NCBI RefSeq assembly: GCF_010119545.1
Contig: NZ_JAAEAA010000009.1
Location: 62,001 to 126,000, forward strand
Length of the DNA: 64,000 nt
From: Pontibacter fetidus
GTDB taxonomy: Bacteria; Bacteroidota; Bacteroidia; Cytophagales; Hymenobacteraceae
Reading direction: 5' to 3'
Part shown: one piece after another, positions 36,422-44,801 of the stretch
How the letters are laid out: each line of letters starts with the position of its first letter
Numbering within the stretch: position 1 is the first letter of the stretch
Notes under the pieces: generated by a model
Database searches by the model: none
Told to the model about the DNA's origin: nothing
The model's input: the letters and a program-made list of their open reading frames with translations, nothing else
Program-made: the position numbers and the translations under genes

Positions 36422-37489
36422 ATGCAAACGGTAAAAGTCCACATCGATACTGCCGCACCCGACGACCCGGAAGCATCTATCCTGATCATTTATACCGGCG
36501 GAACTATAGGAATGGTGTATGATGAGAAAGCACAGCACCTGGTACCATTCAATTTTAACCAGGTACTGGAGAAAGTGCCTGAGCTGAAGCAGTTCAATTA
36601 CCTGCTCACGGTTATTAGCATCGAACCCGTCATCGATTCGTCGAACATAACCATAGATGACTGGCTGATGCTGGCAAAGCTGATAGAAGAGAACTATAAC
36701 GATTACGACGGGTTTGTGGTGCTGCATGGCACCGATACGATGGGCTATAGTGCATCGGCGCTGAGTTATTTGCTGGAGAACCTGCAGAAGCCGGTGATCT
36801 TTACCGGAGCCCAAGTGCCCATTGGCTTGATACGAACCGATGCCCGAGAGAACCTGATCACAGCCTTACAGATAGCTGGAACCAAAGCCCATGTTAAGTG
36901 CCGGGTGCCGGAAGTGAGTATTTTTTTCCATAACCTGCTGCTGCGTGGCAACCGCGCCAAAAAAGTAGAAAGCAGCCACTTCGATGCGTTTAAATCCGAA
37001 AACTACCCACCGCTTGCCGAAGCCGGTATCAGCATCGATTTTTACGATGAGCACATTTTGCCTTGCCCTTTGCAGCCGCTTAAAGTGCATCATGCCTTAA
37101 ACCCGAATGTGGTTATATTAAAACTCTTCCCAGGTATAACAGAGCAGGTAATTAAAAGCATTTTGCATACGCCGGGGTTAAAAGGCGTAGTGATAGAAAC
37201 CTTTGGCTCAGGTAATGCGCCAACATCAGAGTGGTTTCTGAAACTGCTGCAAGAAACGATAGAGCGAGGCGTGTACATCCTGAACGTGAGCCAGTGCGAC
37301 GAAGGCCGCGTAGACCAGGGCCGCTACGAAACCAGCAAGTACCTGTTAAATATGGGCGTAATTGGCGGGGCCGATATTACTACCGAAGCGGCTATTACCA
37401 AAATGATGTTTGTGCTGGGTATGGAGCTACCGAAAGAGGAAACTATAGCATTGCTTTCAGAGAATTTGCGCGGCGAAATAACCCTGTAA
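36422..37489 (+). CDS. ansA: Type I L-asparaginase
   Basis: Hydrolyses asparagine to aspartate and ammonia in the cytoplasm. The 355 residues have the two catalytic Thr motifs, YTGGTIGM near residue 24 and LHGTDTMGYSA near residue 103, plus Lys in the FTGAQVPIG region. No signal peptide, which fits the low-affinity type I enzyme. Cotranscribed with tatD. Confidence 0.94.
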   Translation: MQTVKVHIDTAAPDDPEASILIIYTGGTIGMVYDEKAQHLVPFNFNQVLEKVPELKQFNYLLTVISIEPVIDSSNITIDDWLMLAKLIEENYNDYDGFVVLHGTDTMGYSASALSYLLENLQKPVIFTGAQVPIGLIRTDARENLITALQIAGTKAHVKCRVPEVSIFFHNLLLRGNRAKKVESSHFDAFKSENYPPLAEAGISIDFYDEHILPCPLQPLKVHHALNPNVVILKLFPGITEQVIKSILHTPGLKGVVIETFGSGNAPTSEWFLKLLQETIERGVYILNVSQCDEGRVDQGRYETSKYLLNMGVIGGADITTEAAITKMMFVLGMELPKEETIALLSENLRGEITL

Positions 37490-37516
37490 AACAGCGAAAG
37501 TATAACCCAGCTATAG

Positions 37517-37549
37517 TTTGCAACTATAGAATTTAAAAGTGTATCTTTG
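37517..37549 (+). promoter_or_regulatory. Promoter of tRNA-Ser
   Basis: TTTG at 37517-37520 and TATCTTTG at 37542-37549, exact matches to the -33 and -7 elements with 21 bases between, ending nine bases before the mature tRNA. Confidence 0.65.
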
Positions 37550-37558
37550 CACGCAATT

Positions 37559-37646
37559 AGAGAGCTGTCCGAGTGGTCGAAGGAGCACGCCTGGAAAGTG
37601 TGTATACCCCAAAAGGGTATCAAGGGTTCGAATCCCTTGCTCTCTG
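37559..37646 (+). tRNA. tRNA-Ser(GGA)
   Basis: Acceptor arms AGAGAGC and GCTCTCT pair perfectly. The anticodon stem CACGC/GTGTG encloses loop CTGGAAA, giving anticodon GGA at 37593-37595 for UCC and UCU. A long variable arm (ATACCC/GGGTAT) and T-arm with TTCGAAT confirm a class II serine tRNA. The 3' CCA is not encoded, as is common in this phylum. Confidence 0.95.
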
Positions 37647-37656
37647 CCGAAGCGTA

Positions 37657-37698
37657 AAAAGCCTCGTTTATGAAAAGTAAACGGGGCTTTTGTTTTTA
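37657..37698 (+). terminator. Terminator of tRNA-Ser
   Basis: AAAGCC..CGTTTA pairs with TAAACG..GGCTTT, followed by TTGTTTTT. Confidence 0.8.
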
Positions 37699-37839
37699 TT
37701 TTCCGGGCGCAGGTATTGGCGGCTAACACAGGGTATAAATCCCGGGAAAAGCTGCCAATTCAGAAAAATACTTTACGTAAGAATATATTTTCGGGTTATA
37801 GTTCAAGTATTTTGCGTAACTGCTGCGTATTAGTGTTCT

Positions 37840-38268
37840 ATGATTCTGCAACGCGCTTTAATTTCCGAAACGGTCACCAACGATCATACCCTCTATACCA
37901 TCCGTTATAGCGAACCTCTCAGCTTAGTTGAAGTTAACTGGAATGGGTTAATCACTTCAAAAGGTTTACAGGCAACGATCACGCATTTGCTTAAGGTGAT
38001 AGAAGAAAAACAACCCCGTTTTTTGCTTGCCGATACCCGCCTTTTAAATGGACTTGGAGTAGAAGATCAGACCTGGATCAAGAACTCTTTTTTGCCGGAA
38101 TTAAGCAATTCATCTATAGTTAAGTTTGGCCGCATTACAGAGCCGGATGTTTTCAGCGAAGCCATTATCGACAGTTTTCTGAGTTATGTACAGTGCGAAG
38201 CAATCTTTGGCTGCATCATGAAATCATTCCCGGACCGCGAAGCTGCTTTGGACTGGTTTTACTGCTAA
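37840..38268 (+). CDS. Uncharacterised STAS/SpoIIAA-like protein
   Basis: A 142-residue soluble protein with alternating strands and helices. The pattern around LVEVNWNGLITSKGLQATITHLLKVIEEKQPRFLLADTRLL resembles SpoIIAA-like/STAS folds seen in Bacteroidetes proteins of about this size. It ends AALDWFYC. No partner gene nearby; function unknown. Confidence 0.65.
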   Translation: MILQRALISETVTNDHTLYTIRYSEPLSLVEVNWNGLITSKGLQATITHLLKVIEEKQPRFLLADTRLLNGLGVEDQTWIKNSFLPELSNSSIVKFGRITEPDVFSEAIIDSFLSYVQCEAIFGCIMKSFPDREAALDWFYC

Positions 38269-38288
38269 CCTTAATGCCTTGTAAAACA

Positions 38289-38318
38289 AAAGCCCTGCAG
38301 CGGCTACTACAGGGCTAA
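38289..38318 (-). terminator. Convergent terminator after the small minus-strand gene
   Basis: AGCCCTG pairs with CAGGGCT around a 12-base loop. The minus-strand side ends TTTTGTTTTAC, the better T tract; the plus side has AATTGTTT and may serve the STAS-like gene. Confidence 0.6.
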
Positions 38319-38392
38319 TTGTTTAACACAAACAACCAACAACTAATTTACTATTATAATCGGGCTTACCTGTAAGCCATAAGTTCTGTTTG

Positions 38393-38644
38393 CTAAGAGC
38401 GCATAAACGTTTGCTGCGGATAGCACTGCGAAAAATCGGAAACCCCCACAAAATACCCTCCTATAAAAATGCCTGCCCCGGTATTTACAGCTTCCTCACA
38501 CGCATAATAATCAATCACGCCGCCATCTATCGTTGCAAATTCCATCAGGTCATCGGGTTGCAGCGAAATGTTTAAACCTGCTACAGGTACGTTTGGCTGT
38601 CCAAGGCAATCAGATTCTTTCAGGATGCTATAAGTTGAGTTCAT
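38393..38644 (-). CDS. Small hypothetical protein
   Basis: An 83-residue frame, MNSTYSILKESD..., with the middle TIDGGVIDYYACEEAVNTGAGIFIGGYFVG. Supported by ATG, a TAATATTG-like -7 sequence about 35 bases upstream and a terminator downstream. No recognised family or signal peptide, so it is uncertain. Confidence 0.45.
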   Translation of the reverse strand: MNSTYSILKESDCLGQPNVPVAGLNISLQPDDLMEFATIDGGVIDYYACEEAVNTGAGIFIGGYFVGVSDFSQCYPQQTFMRS

Positions 38645-38882
38645 ACAGCGTGTCTTTTAGTTTGATTGAAACAATATTACGAAACAACTATACTTGACAA
38701 CAGGAAATCTAATGCAAGATTATAACTTGTGTAAAACCAAGAAACTACTGTATGTATTTTTTCTGGGGTAAGTTGAAACCAGCTATTAGCGCCAGGTTTA
38801 AAAGGATTTAAAACGCGAAGTAGGGGCGTATCAGAAAGTGTAGTGCAATATAGCTGGTTAAAATAAAGCGCAAAAGTAACAT

Positions 38883-39956
38883 TTACTGCCTTGCTCTCCC
38901 CTGTGTTATATGCACTAAATGGTAGCTGCAAACCTGCAAGGCCAGTACGGTTAGCGCCAAAAAGCCTCCCGGAAAAGCTACCAGCCACCACGCACCCAGG
39001 TTAGACCGTATGCCAGCTATTGTTCTGCCCCAGCTCGGCAAGTCAGCTGGTAGCCCTATTCCTAAAAACGATAAGGTAGACTCTATGGCCAGTAAGCTCC
39101 CAACGCCAAACACAAAAGCCACCACTACCGGGCTTAAAAGGTTAGGAACGGCTTCTTTAAAAATGATCTGCCTATGCGTCATACCTACAGTTGTGGCAGC
39201 TTCTATAAAGGGCAATTGTGCTATGCGCAACATTTCGGCACGGGCAAGACGGGCAGTCCCCGTCCAGTAGGTACAGATAAAAATTACCGAAAGTAACATA
39301 ACCGACGGAGGCATGAAGGCGGCAACACTAATAAGTATAAGTAACCTGGGCAGGCTGGAGATAAGTTCTATAGTTCGGAGTGTAAGGCTATCCAGCGGAA
39401 ACGCAACTTGTCTGCTGCAAAAAGAAAAACGAGTTATTACTGGCTTTATCCCAAACCAGGCAATGCCGCTTAAACCCACGCCTACCAACATAGATGTATA
39501 GCTCAGTTTGCTTGGTAACCCGTTTGAGAACAATTGCAGCGGCACTATAATGTTGTAGTATAGCAATAGTGACAGGCAGCACAGGAGTACCAGTAAGGAC
39601 CCGCGTTTTAAGTATTGTTTGTTGTTGCCAAAATACCCTGCCAGCACGCCCACACTGACACCTACCAACGACGCAATAGCCATAACAGGCAAGGCCAGTA
39701 GCAAACCGTTCCGGGCACCATATAGTGTATTTACAAGCACATCTCTGCCCAATTGGTCGGTGCCCAGCACATGGTATTTATTATTAAAAGGTGCCAGAAA
39801 TACATTTTCAAGGTCCAGTTGGTCGGGAGTAAAAGGTAGCGGAATAAATGGCAGCAAAGCTATAGTTATACCTAACCCAGCCAGGTACAGCAAGGCCAAC
39901 CTGAAACTCCATTTGGTTTGCCAAAGATGTGCTATGTCCTGCAGCAATGCTTTCAT
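38883..39956 (-). CDS. Peptide-type ABC permease (DppC/OppC-like)
   Basis: A 357-residue permease with YHVLGTDQLGRDVLVNTLYG near the end of the first periplasmic stretch and the coupling loop EAATTVGMTHRQIIFKEAVPN. About 75 residues with extra hydrophobic segments are inserted between helices 2 and 3 (LKRGSLLVLLCCLSLLLYY...), unlike classical OppC. The gene starts within the stop of the DppB-like gene (ATGA). The 238 bases downstream hold no gene I can support. Confidence 0.88.
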   Translation of the reverse strand: MKALLQDIAHLWQTKWSFRLALLYLAGLGITIALLPFIPLPFTPDQLDLENVFLAPFNNKYHVLGTDQLGRDVLVNTLYGARNGLLLALPVMAIASLVGVSVGVLAGYFGNNKQYLKRGSLLVLLCCLSLLLYYNIIVPLQLFSNGLPSKLSYTSMLVGVGLSGIAWFGIKPVITRFSFCSRQVAFPLDSLTLRTIELISSLPRLLILISVAAFMPPSVMLLSVIFICTYWTGTARLARAEMLRIAQLPFIEAATTVGMTHRQIIFKEAVPNLLSPVVVAFVFGVGSLLAIESTLSFLGIGLPADLPSWGRTIAGIRSNLGAWWLVAFPGGFLALTVLALQVCSYHLVHITQGRARQ

Positions 39957-41050
39957 TTCTGATTATGACGTATTCTGGGGTCAGCCAGCGCATACAGGAT
40001 GTCGGCAACTATATGAGAAAGCATTTTAGCGATGGCAATAATTACTACAATACCAACTATAACCGGGAAATCGCGGGCTAAAACACTGGTAACTAGCAGC
40101 CTGCCGACACCCGGAATAGCAAATATAGTTTCGATAACAACTGTACCGGCAACCAAGGCAGGCAGCATATCAGAAAGTACCGTGATAACAGGCAGTAGGG
40201 CATTCCGGAGGGCATGTTTAACGATGACCTGGTTTTGTGGTAACCCCTTTGCCCGCGCAGTCCGGATATAATCAGCCTGCAGTGTCCCTTTTAAAGAAGT
40301 GTACAGGTGATTGGTTAAGTAAGGCAGTTCCGCCAGCACCAGGCATATGATAGGCAGTACCAGGTGAGGTAAATTAACTATAAACGACATAAAACCTGAT
40401 TGTTCGCCAGCATGATGATAACCCAAACCAAAAACGGGGAAAAGTTGCAGCGCGTCCGGGTTGGCAAGCAACAGCAGTAAAAGCAAGCCAGTTAAAAATA
40501 CCGGAAAGCTATCCAGCAAAATTAAGAAGCTCAGCAACACGCGCCGCCGTTTAACGGCCCTATCCTGAACAATGCTTACACTAATGAGTAATGCCAGAAC
40601 TATAGTTAACGCCATACTTATAAGCAATAGCCAAATGGTGTTTCCCGCTGCCTCCCAAAGGATCTCCAATACAGGACGCGAACTTGCAAAAGATTCACCT
40701 AAACTTCCGGTAAATAATGCAGCCGCCCAAATGTGGTACTGGTTTTTAGTGCCGTTCCAGGTCAGGTCGGGGAGGAGGTAACTATAGTTGGATGTTGCCT
40801 GGCTAGTTGCCAGAGGGGCAAAAGTAACATAAAACAGGGGCAGGTGTTGATTGGTTCGGGCTAATAACTGCTCGTGCGCGGCGTTTCTTTGCTGCTGCGA
40901 TCCTTTACTGTAAAATCCTTCTCCGGCTTGCGAAATCTGCTCCTGTCCAAACGTGCCGGGCAATACTCTGCTTAGTAAAAAGATAAGCGTTACCATAACC
41001 CATAGCGTGGGTATAGTATACAGCAGTCGCCGGAACAGGTAGCGCAGCAT
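39953..41050 (-). CDS. Peptide-type ABC permease (DppB/OppB-like)
   Basis: A 365-residue inner-membrane permease with the family start MLRYLFRRLLYTIPTLWVM, a periplasmic section, then helices and the coupling region YIRTARAKGLPQNQVIVKHALRN. It ends with an Asn/Lys-rich tail. Positioned between the binding-protein gene (12 bases) and the DppC-like gene (overlap), it is the usual partner in a peptide importer. Confidence 0.92.
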   Translation of the reverse strand: MLRYLFRRLLYTIPTLWVMVTLIFLLSRVLPGTFGQEQISQAGEGFYSKGSQQQRNAAHEQLLARTNQHLPLFYVTFAPLATSQATSNYSYLLPDLTWNGTKNQYHIWAAALFTGSLGESFASSRPVLEILWEAAGNTIWLLLISMALTIVLALLISVSIVQDRAVKRRRVLLSFLILLDSFPVFLTGLLLLLLLANPDALQLFPVFGLGYHHAGEQSGFMSFIVNLPHLVLPIICLVLAELPYLTNHLYTSLKGTLQADYIRTARAKGLPQNQVIVKHALRNALLPVITVLSDMLPALVAGTVVIETIFAIPGVGRLLVTSVLARDFPVIVGIVVIIAIAKMLSHIVADILYALADPRIRHNQK

Positions 41051-41061
41051 AAGTATGGCTA

Positions 41062-42777
41062 CTATTGTTTAAGCTCGAAAGCGCTTACGTCGTAATTCGG
41101 CTTGAGGCCAGATATTTTAGCATTGCCAAAGCGCTTGTGTATAGCTATGCGCTCTTTCTGATAATATAATGGTATAAAGGTGGCCTCTTCCTGCATCACT
41201 TGCTGTAGCTTTTTCAGGTGCAGCGCTTTTTGTTCCGGGTTAGGAGCTGTGTTTATAGCCTGTAGCAAGGCATCACTTTCAGCATTGCCGAAACCGGTAT
41301 AGTTGGTGCCGCCTTTTTCAGCGAAGGAAGTATGCAACAAGGCAGTAAAGTTAAAAGCAAACGGGTTACCGGTTAATGTCCTGAGAAATACTTCGAAATT
41401 ATGTGCTTTCAGGTTTTGGTTAAACAGGTTGCCTTCCTGTGCTTCAACCTGAACGGGTATATTTAGCTTAGCGGCACTTTGCTGAAAAATAAGGGCCGAA
41501 GACTCCAGTACCGTATTGCCGGCTTTGTAACTGATAGCGATAGTTAATGGTTGCTCTTTGCCGTTTATAGTCCTGAACCAGCCATTATTACGTTCCTGCC
41601 AGCCAGCTGCCTGCAACAATTGTTTTGCCTTGGTAACATTAAATGCATAGGGTTTCAGGTTTGTGTTATAGTAGGCTGTAACGTTAGGAGGGATGATGCC
41701 GACAGTAGGCGTGGCATACTGCTGCTGCGTTACTTTTATAAAGTTGGCAACATCCAGTAAATAAGCAATGGCCTGTCTTGTTTGCTTGTCTGAAAACTTT
41801 GGGAGCCTGCTGTTTATACCCACATAAACTGAACTATAGGACTGAGGCGTGTGCAGCTCGTAATTCTTTAAAAAGTCTTTGTTGCTTTTTAGCTTGTCAA
41901 ATTCAAGGGCGGCAATATCGCTTAGCACATCCAGTTGCCCGTTTTTAGTAGCGAGCAGGGCTGTTGTGTTGTCGGGTATTACTTGCAGCGTAATGCGCTT
42001 AGGGTTTGCTGTCAGGTTTGATGCCTTAGCTTCTTTGCCCCACCAGTTCTTCTTTTGTTTAAGTGTAAGGGTTTGGCCGGGTACCCATTTCTCTAACAGG
42101 TAACCGGCGCTGCCTTGTAGTGTTTGTCCGTTGTTATTAAATGCCGGTGTATTAAACCAAGCCGCAAAAGCCTTCACGTTTTTATTGTTTTCTAGCTTGG
42201 AAAGGCTGTCCGTAAATGCGGCTACCGGAATTGATTTTAATAGGTTCTCCGGGTCAAATAAGTAAGCAGGCAAAATAAAGAAATCCCCGGAAAGCAGTTC
42301 CATTTCAGGTGTAAACCCGTCGCAAACCAGCGTAAACCTCCGTTTATTTTCTTTGTCCTGTATCAAGTCACGGATAAACGCAACCTGTGGTTTCATCATT
42401 TCATTTTGTACCAGCGGTGCTTTCAACACCTTCAGCGTAAAGGCAATGTCATCTGATGTTACGGGCGATCCGTTTGTCCATTCAGCTTCTTCCCGCAACT
42501 CATAGGTTATAAGAGTTACGGAATCTTTTTGCTCAATTAAAGGCAGGCTTTTAGCCAATACAGGTTTCAGTTGATCGTCTTCCAGGTCAGCGCCCAGCAG
42601 GCTATGAAATAGAAGGTTAATAACCTGTAACCCGTTAGAGTCGCTATAGTTTACCGGGCTTAGCGTTTGCGGATCTGAACTCAGTCGTACCCTTACCTCA
42701 TCCGGCTGTCGCTGGGGTTGTGAGCAAAACGATAAGAAAATTGCTAAACTATAAAGTAAACGGTGAACCTTGCGCAT
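41062..42777 (-). CDS. ABC transporter substrate-binding lipoprotein, family 5
   Basis: A 571-residue periplasmic binding protein for peptides or similar substrates. The signal peptide ends with lipobox LSFC (Cys18), so it is lipid-anchored. SBP_bac_5 features include LSSDPQTLSPVNYSD, EEAEWTNGSPVTSDDIAFTL and TRQAIAYLLD. The set binding protein, DppB, DppC has no ATPase gene, so the ATP-binding subunits must be supplied from elsewhere. Confidence 0.92.
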   Translation of the reverse strand: MRKVHRLLYSLAIFLSFCSQPQRQPDEVRVRLSSDPQTLSPVNYSDSNGLQVINLLFHSLLGADLEDDQLKPVLAKSLPLIEQKDSVTLITYELREEAEWTNGSPVTSDDIAFTLKVLKAPLVQNEMMKPQVAFIRDLIQDKENKRRFTLVCDGFTPEMELLSGDFFILPAYLFDPENLLKSIPVAAFTDSLSKLENNKNVKAFAAWFNTPAFNNNGQTLQGSAGYLLEKWVPGQTLTLKQKKNWWGKEAKASNLTANPKRITLQVIPDNTTALLATKNGQLDVLSDIAALEFDKLKSNKDFLKNYELHTPQSYSSVYVGINSRLPKFSDKQTRQAIAYLLDVANFIKVTQQQYATPTVGIIPPNVTAYYNTNLKPYAFNVTKAKQLLQAAGWQERNNGWFRTINGKEQPLTIAISYKAGNTVLESSALIFQQSAAKLNIPVQVEAQEGNLFNQNLKAHNFEVFLRTLTGNPFAFNFTALLHTSFAEKGGTNYTGFGNAESDALLQAINTAPNPEQKALHLKKLQQVMQEEATFIPLYYQKERIAIHKRFGNAKISGLKPNYDVSAFELKQ

Positions 42778-42834
42778 CTGAAATTAACTTTGGCTAAAAG
42801 TATTGATGAGCAAGATAAGGAAAAGGAAAGAATA

Positions 42835-43002
42835 CTATTTAGAATTAGTTTCCCAATTTCCAGTGCCACCATCAGTTTTAATCATCATTTCCTTCTTGGC
42901 TTTCTCGTCTTTTGCCTTCTGATCAGCCAGTTCTTTTTCCGTGCTAACGCCACCAATTATAGTTGCTACTTGCAGTATTACAGCTATTATTATTTCTACC
43001 AT
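42835..43002 (-). CDS. 55-residue membrane-anchored miniprotein
   Basis: A short frame that reads MVEIIIAVILQVATIIGGVS, then a highly charged part (KELADQKAKDEKAKKEM) and GGTGNWETNSK. It fits a single transmembrane helix with a cytoplasmic helical tail. It has ATG and no overlap with another gene, and lies between the binding-protein gene and the AT-rich paralogue pair. No family recognised. Confidence 0.55.
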   Translation of the reverse strand: MVEIIIAVILQVATIIGGVSTEKELADQKAKDEKAKKEMMIKTDGGTGNWETNSK

Positions 43003-43320
43003 GATTTTATGTTATTTTATAGTTTTCGTTTTTCAAATATTTATTAATGATTGCTAAAAGCCAAGGAATATTTTTTATTGATAGTAACTAGGATATTTTT
43101 ATAAAAAAATATGTAAGTTGCTAACAAAATGTTGTTCCGGGTGAATGCGTTCTGATTTACTTAAATGAAAATCTCTCTTTTATAAAGAGAAAGTAACATT
43201 AGTTTTTAGGCTAGTATTGATTTAAATAAAATAATTCTTTAATAAGTCTGATAGTATTTTCCAGTTTTATACATTATCATAACAATAGCTATTTTTTATT
43301 AACAAAACAAGTTGCTGCAT
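43003..43320. other. AT-rich intergenic region
   Basis: About 320 bases of AT-rich sequence between the divergent miniprotein and the first paralogue. No gene, terminator or clear TAnnTTTG site is evident. Confidence 0.5.
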
Positions 43321-44793
43321 ATGCAGGAAATCCAACAGATCTTAAAAGTTATTGTAACGTCTTCTTCAAAAGGTTATTTGAGTAACTATTTACTGAAGGG
43401 TAAAAGTCTCGAGAGTAATTTTATAGGGGGAATTATCCATAATGAATTTAACAGTGATGGAGAAGCTGCGCTAAAGTTATACGGTACAGACCAAAGCGAT
43501 GTACGCTATAAAATGTTAAAATATAGAGTTAAGAAAAAATTATATAACTCGCTTTTAACTATAGAAATAAACAATAATGATCTGGCATTTCAAAAGGAAG
43601 TCGAATGTACCCGTCTATTGAATATTGCCCGAATATTACTAAGGCAGGCAGAACATCAGCTTGCTATTGGGCTTTGTTCTAAAGTCATCAGTATTGCTAA
43701 GGAATATGAGTTCAATGAACACCTGCTAAGTGCATACGAAATAGAAATAGCGGCGCTTACTAACCAAACTTCTCTAAAGGTGTTTACAGAAAAAAGAAAA
43801 CAATACTTAGAGAAATTAATTGTTGTAAATCTTGAGAAAGAGGCAAATGGATTGCACCAGCTTGCAAAAGCACATCTTAGGGGTACAGTTAAAGTAAGAA
43901 AAACGTTAGTAAAAGAATTGCCCGCTATAATTAACCGGCTAAAGCAAATAGTAACAGAAGCAAATACATTTGAAACGTTTTTATCCTTATATGTTACATC
44001 AATTCTCTATTATGAATTGATCGGGAATTTTAGTGAAATAATTAAAATTACAGAAGATGCAGTTAATAATTTAAATAAGGGTAAAACCAATGCAGCTAGG
44101 TTTGATATTAAGTACAATGCTTATATATTAATTTATGCTCACTTACGAACAAAGGAATATGCAAAAGGTCTCGTATTTGCAAACGACTTTTATAATTTAT
44201 TTAAGCCAACAACAAGGAACTGGTTTGCATATATGGAGAACTACTTCCTTTTAGCCGTGCACGCCAAGCAGTATGAGTTGGCCTCAGTCCTTTTACATCG
44301 CGTAAGGAGTAACACAAGTTATGGGATTATTAAAAATAATGCTAAAGAAAGATGGCAGTTGTTTACGGCGTATCTATTCTTTATAGCACCTTCTTCTCCC
44401 GTACTGGAAGGATTTAATTATCAGAAATTTATTACATCAGTAACAGAGTATAGCAAAGATAAGCAGGGCTTTAATGTCGCTATACTTATACTTCAGTTTA
44501 TGTACTATTTAAAGAAGGGCGACACTGAGGGGTTACTGTATAAAATTGAAAGTCTAAAAAAATACATACTTACCCACCTGAAAGATACCTTTAGTTTAAG
44601 GAGTAAGCTGTTCCTTAAATTATTAATGTTAACTGTAACAGAAGATTATGATGCACAGTCCTGCCGTGTTAAAGGGGCCAAATACTATCAAAAACTGATT
44701 GAAACCCCAACCCCAGGTGATGCCTATGCCGAGATTGAGATTGTGCCATATGAGCACTTATGGGAACTGATACTGGAAACAATGCCTAAATAA
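43321..44793 (+). CDS. AT-rich paralogue A, helical protein of unknown function
   Basis: A 490-residue protein without signal peptide or membrane segments, predicted mostly alpha-helical like a TPR solenoid. It is a paralogue of the next gene: both share YKMLK.RVK.KLYN near residue 65, a NWF.YMENYF.LAVH block near 300, ERW, KGFNV/KGYNV and the C-terminal signature TP.PG.AYAEIEIVPYEHLWELIL. The gene is visibly richer in A and T than its neighbours, which suggests transfer or rapid evolution. An ATG three codons inside a TTG frame start was chosen. Function cannot be assigned. Confidence 0.75.
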   Translation: MQEIQQILKVIVTSSSKGYLSNYLLKGKSLESNFIGGIIHNEFNSDGEAALKLYGTDQSDVRYKMLKYRVKKKLYNSLLTIEINNNDLAFQKEVECTRLLNIARILLRQAEHQLAIGLCSKVISIAKEYEFNEHLLSAYEIEIAALTNQTSLKVFTEKRKQYLEKLIVVNLEKEANGLHQLAKAHLRGTVKVRKTLVKELPAIINRLKQIVTEANTFETFLSLYVTSILYYELIGNFSEIIKITEDAVNNLNKGKTNAARFDIKYNAYILIYAHLRTKEYAKGLVFANDFYNLFKPTTRNWFAYMENYFLLAVHAKQYELASVLLHRVRSNTSYGIIKNNAKERWQLFTAYLFFIAPSSPVLEGFNYQKFITSVTEYSKDKQGFNVAILILQFMYYLKKGDTEGLLYKIESLKKYILTHLKDTFSLRSKLFLKLLMLTVTEDYDAQSCRVKGAKYYQKLIETPTPGDAYAEIEIVPYEHLWELILETMPK

Positions 44794-44801
44794 GCCTATT
44801 T

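Noticed and set aside
37646..37650. tRNA-Ser truncated at its 3' end because CCA is absent
   Set aside because: All arms pair correctly and many Bacteroidetes tRNAs do not encode CCA.
38677..38991. 104-codon minus-strand frame overlapping the DppC-like gene
   Set aside because: Its upstream half is in another frame of the permease gene and the remainder has no recognisable features.
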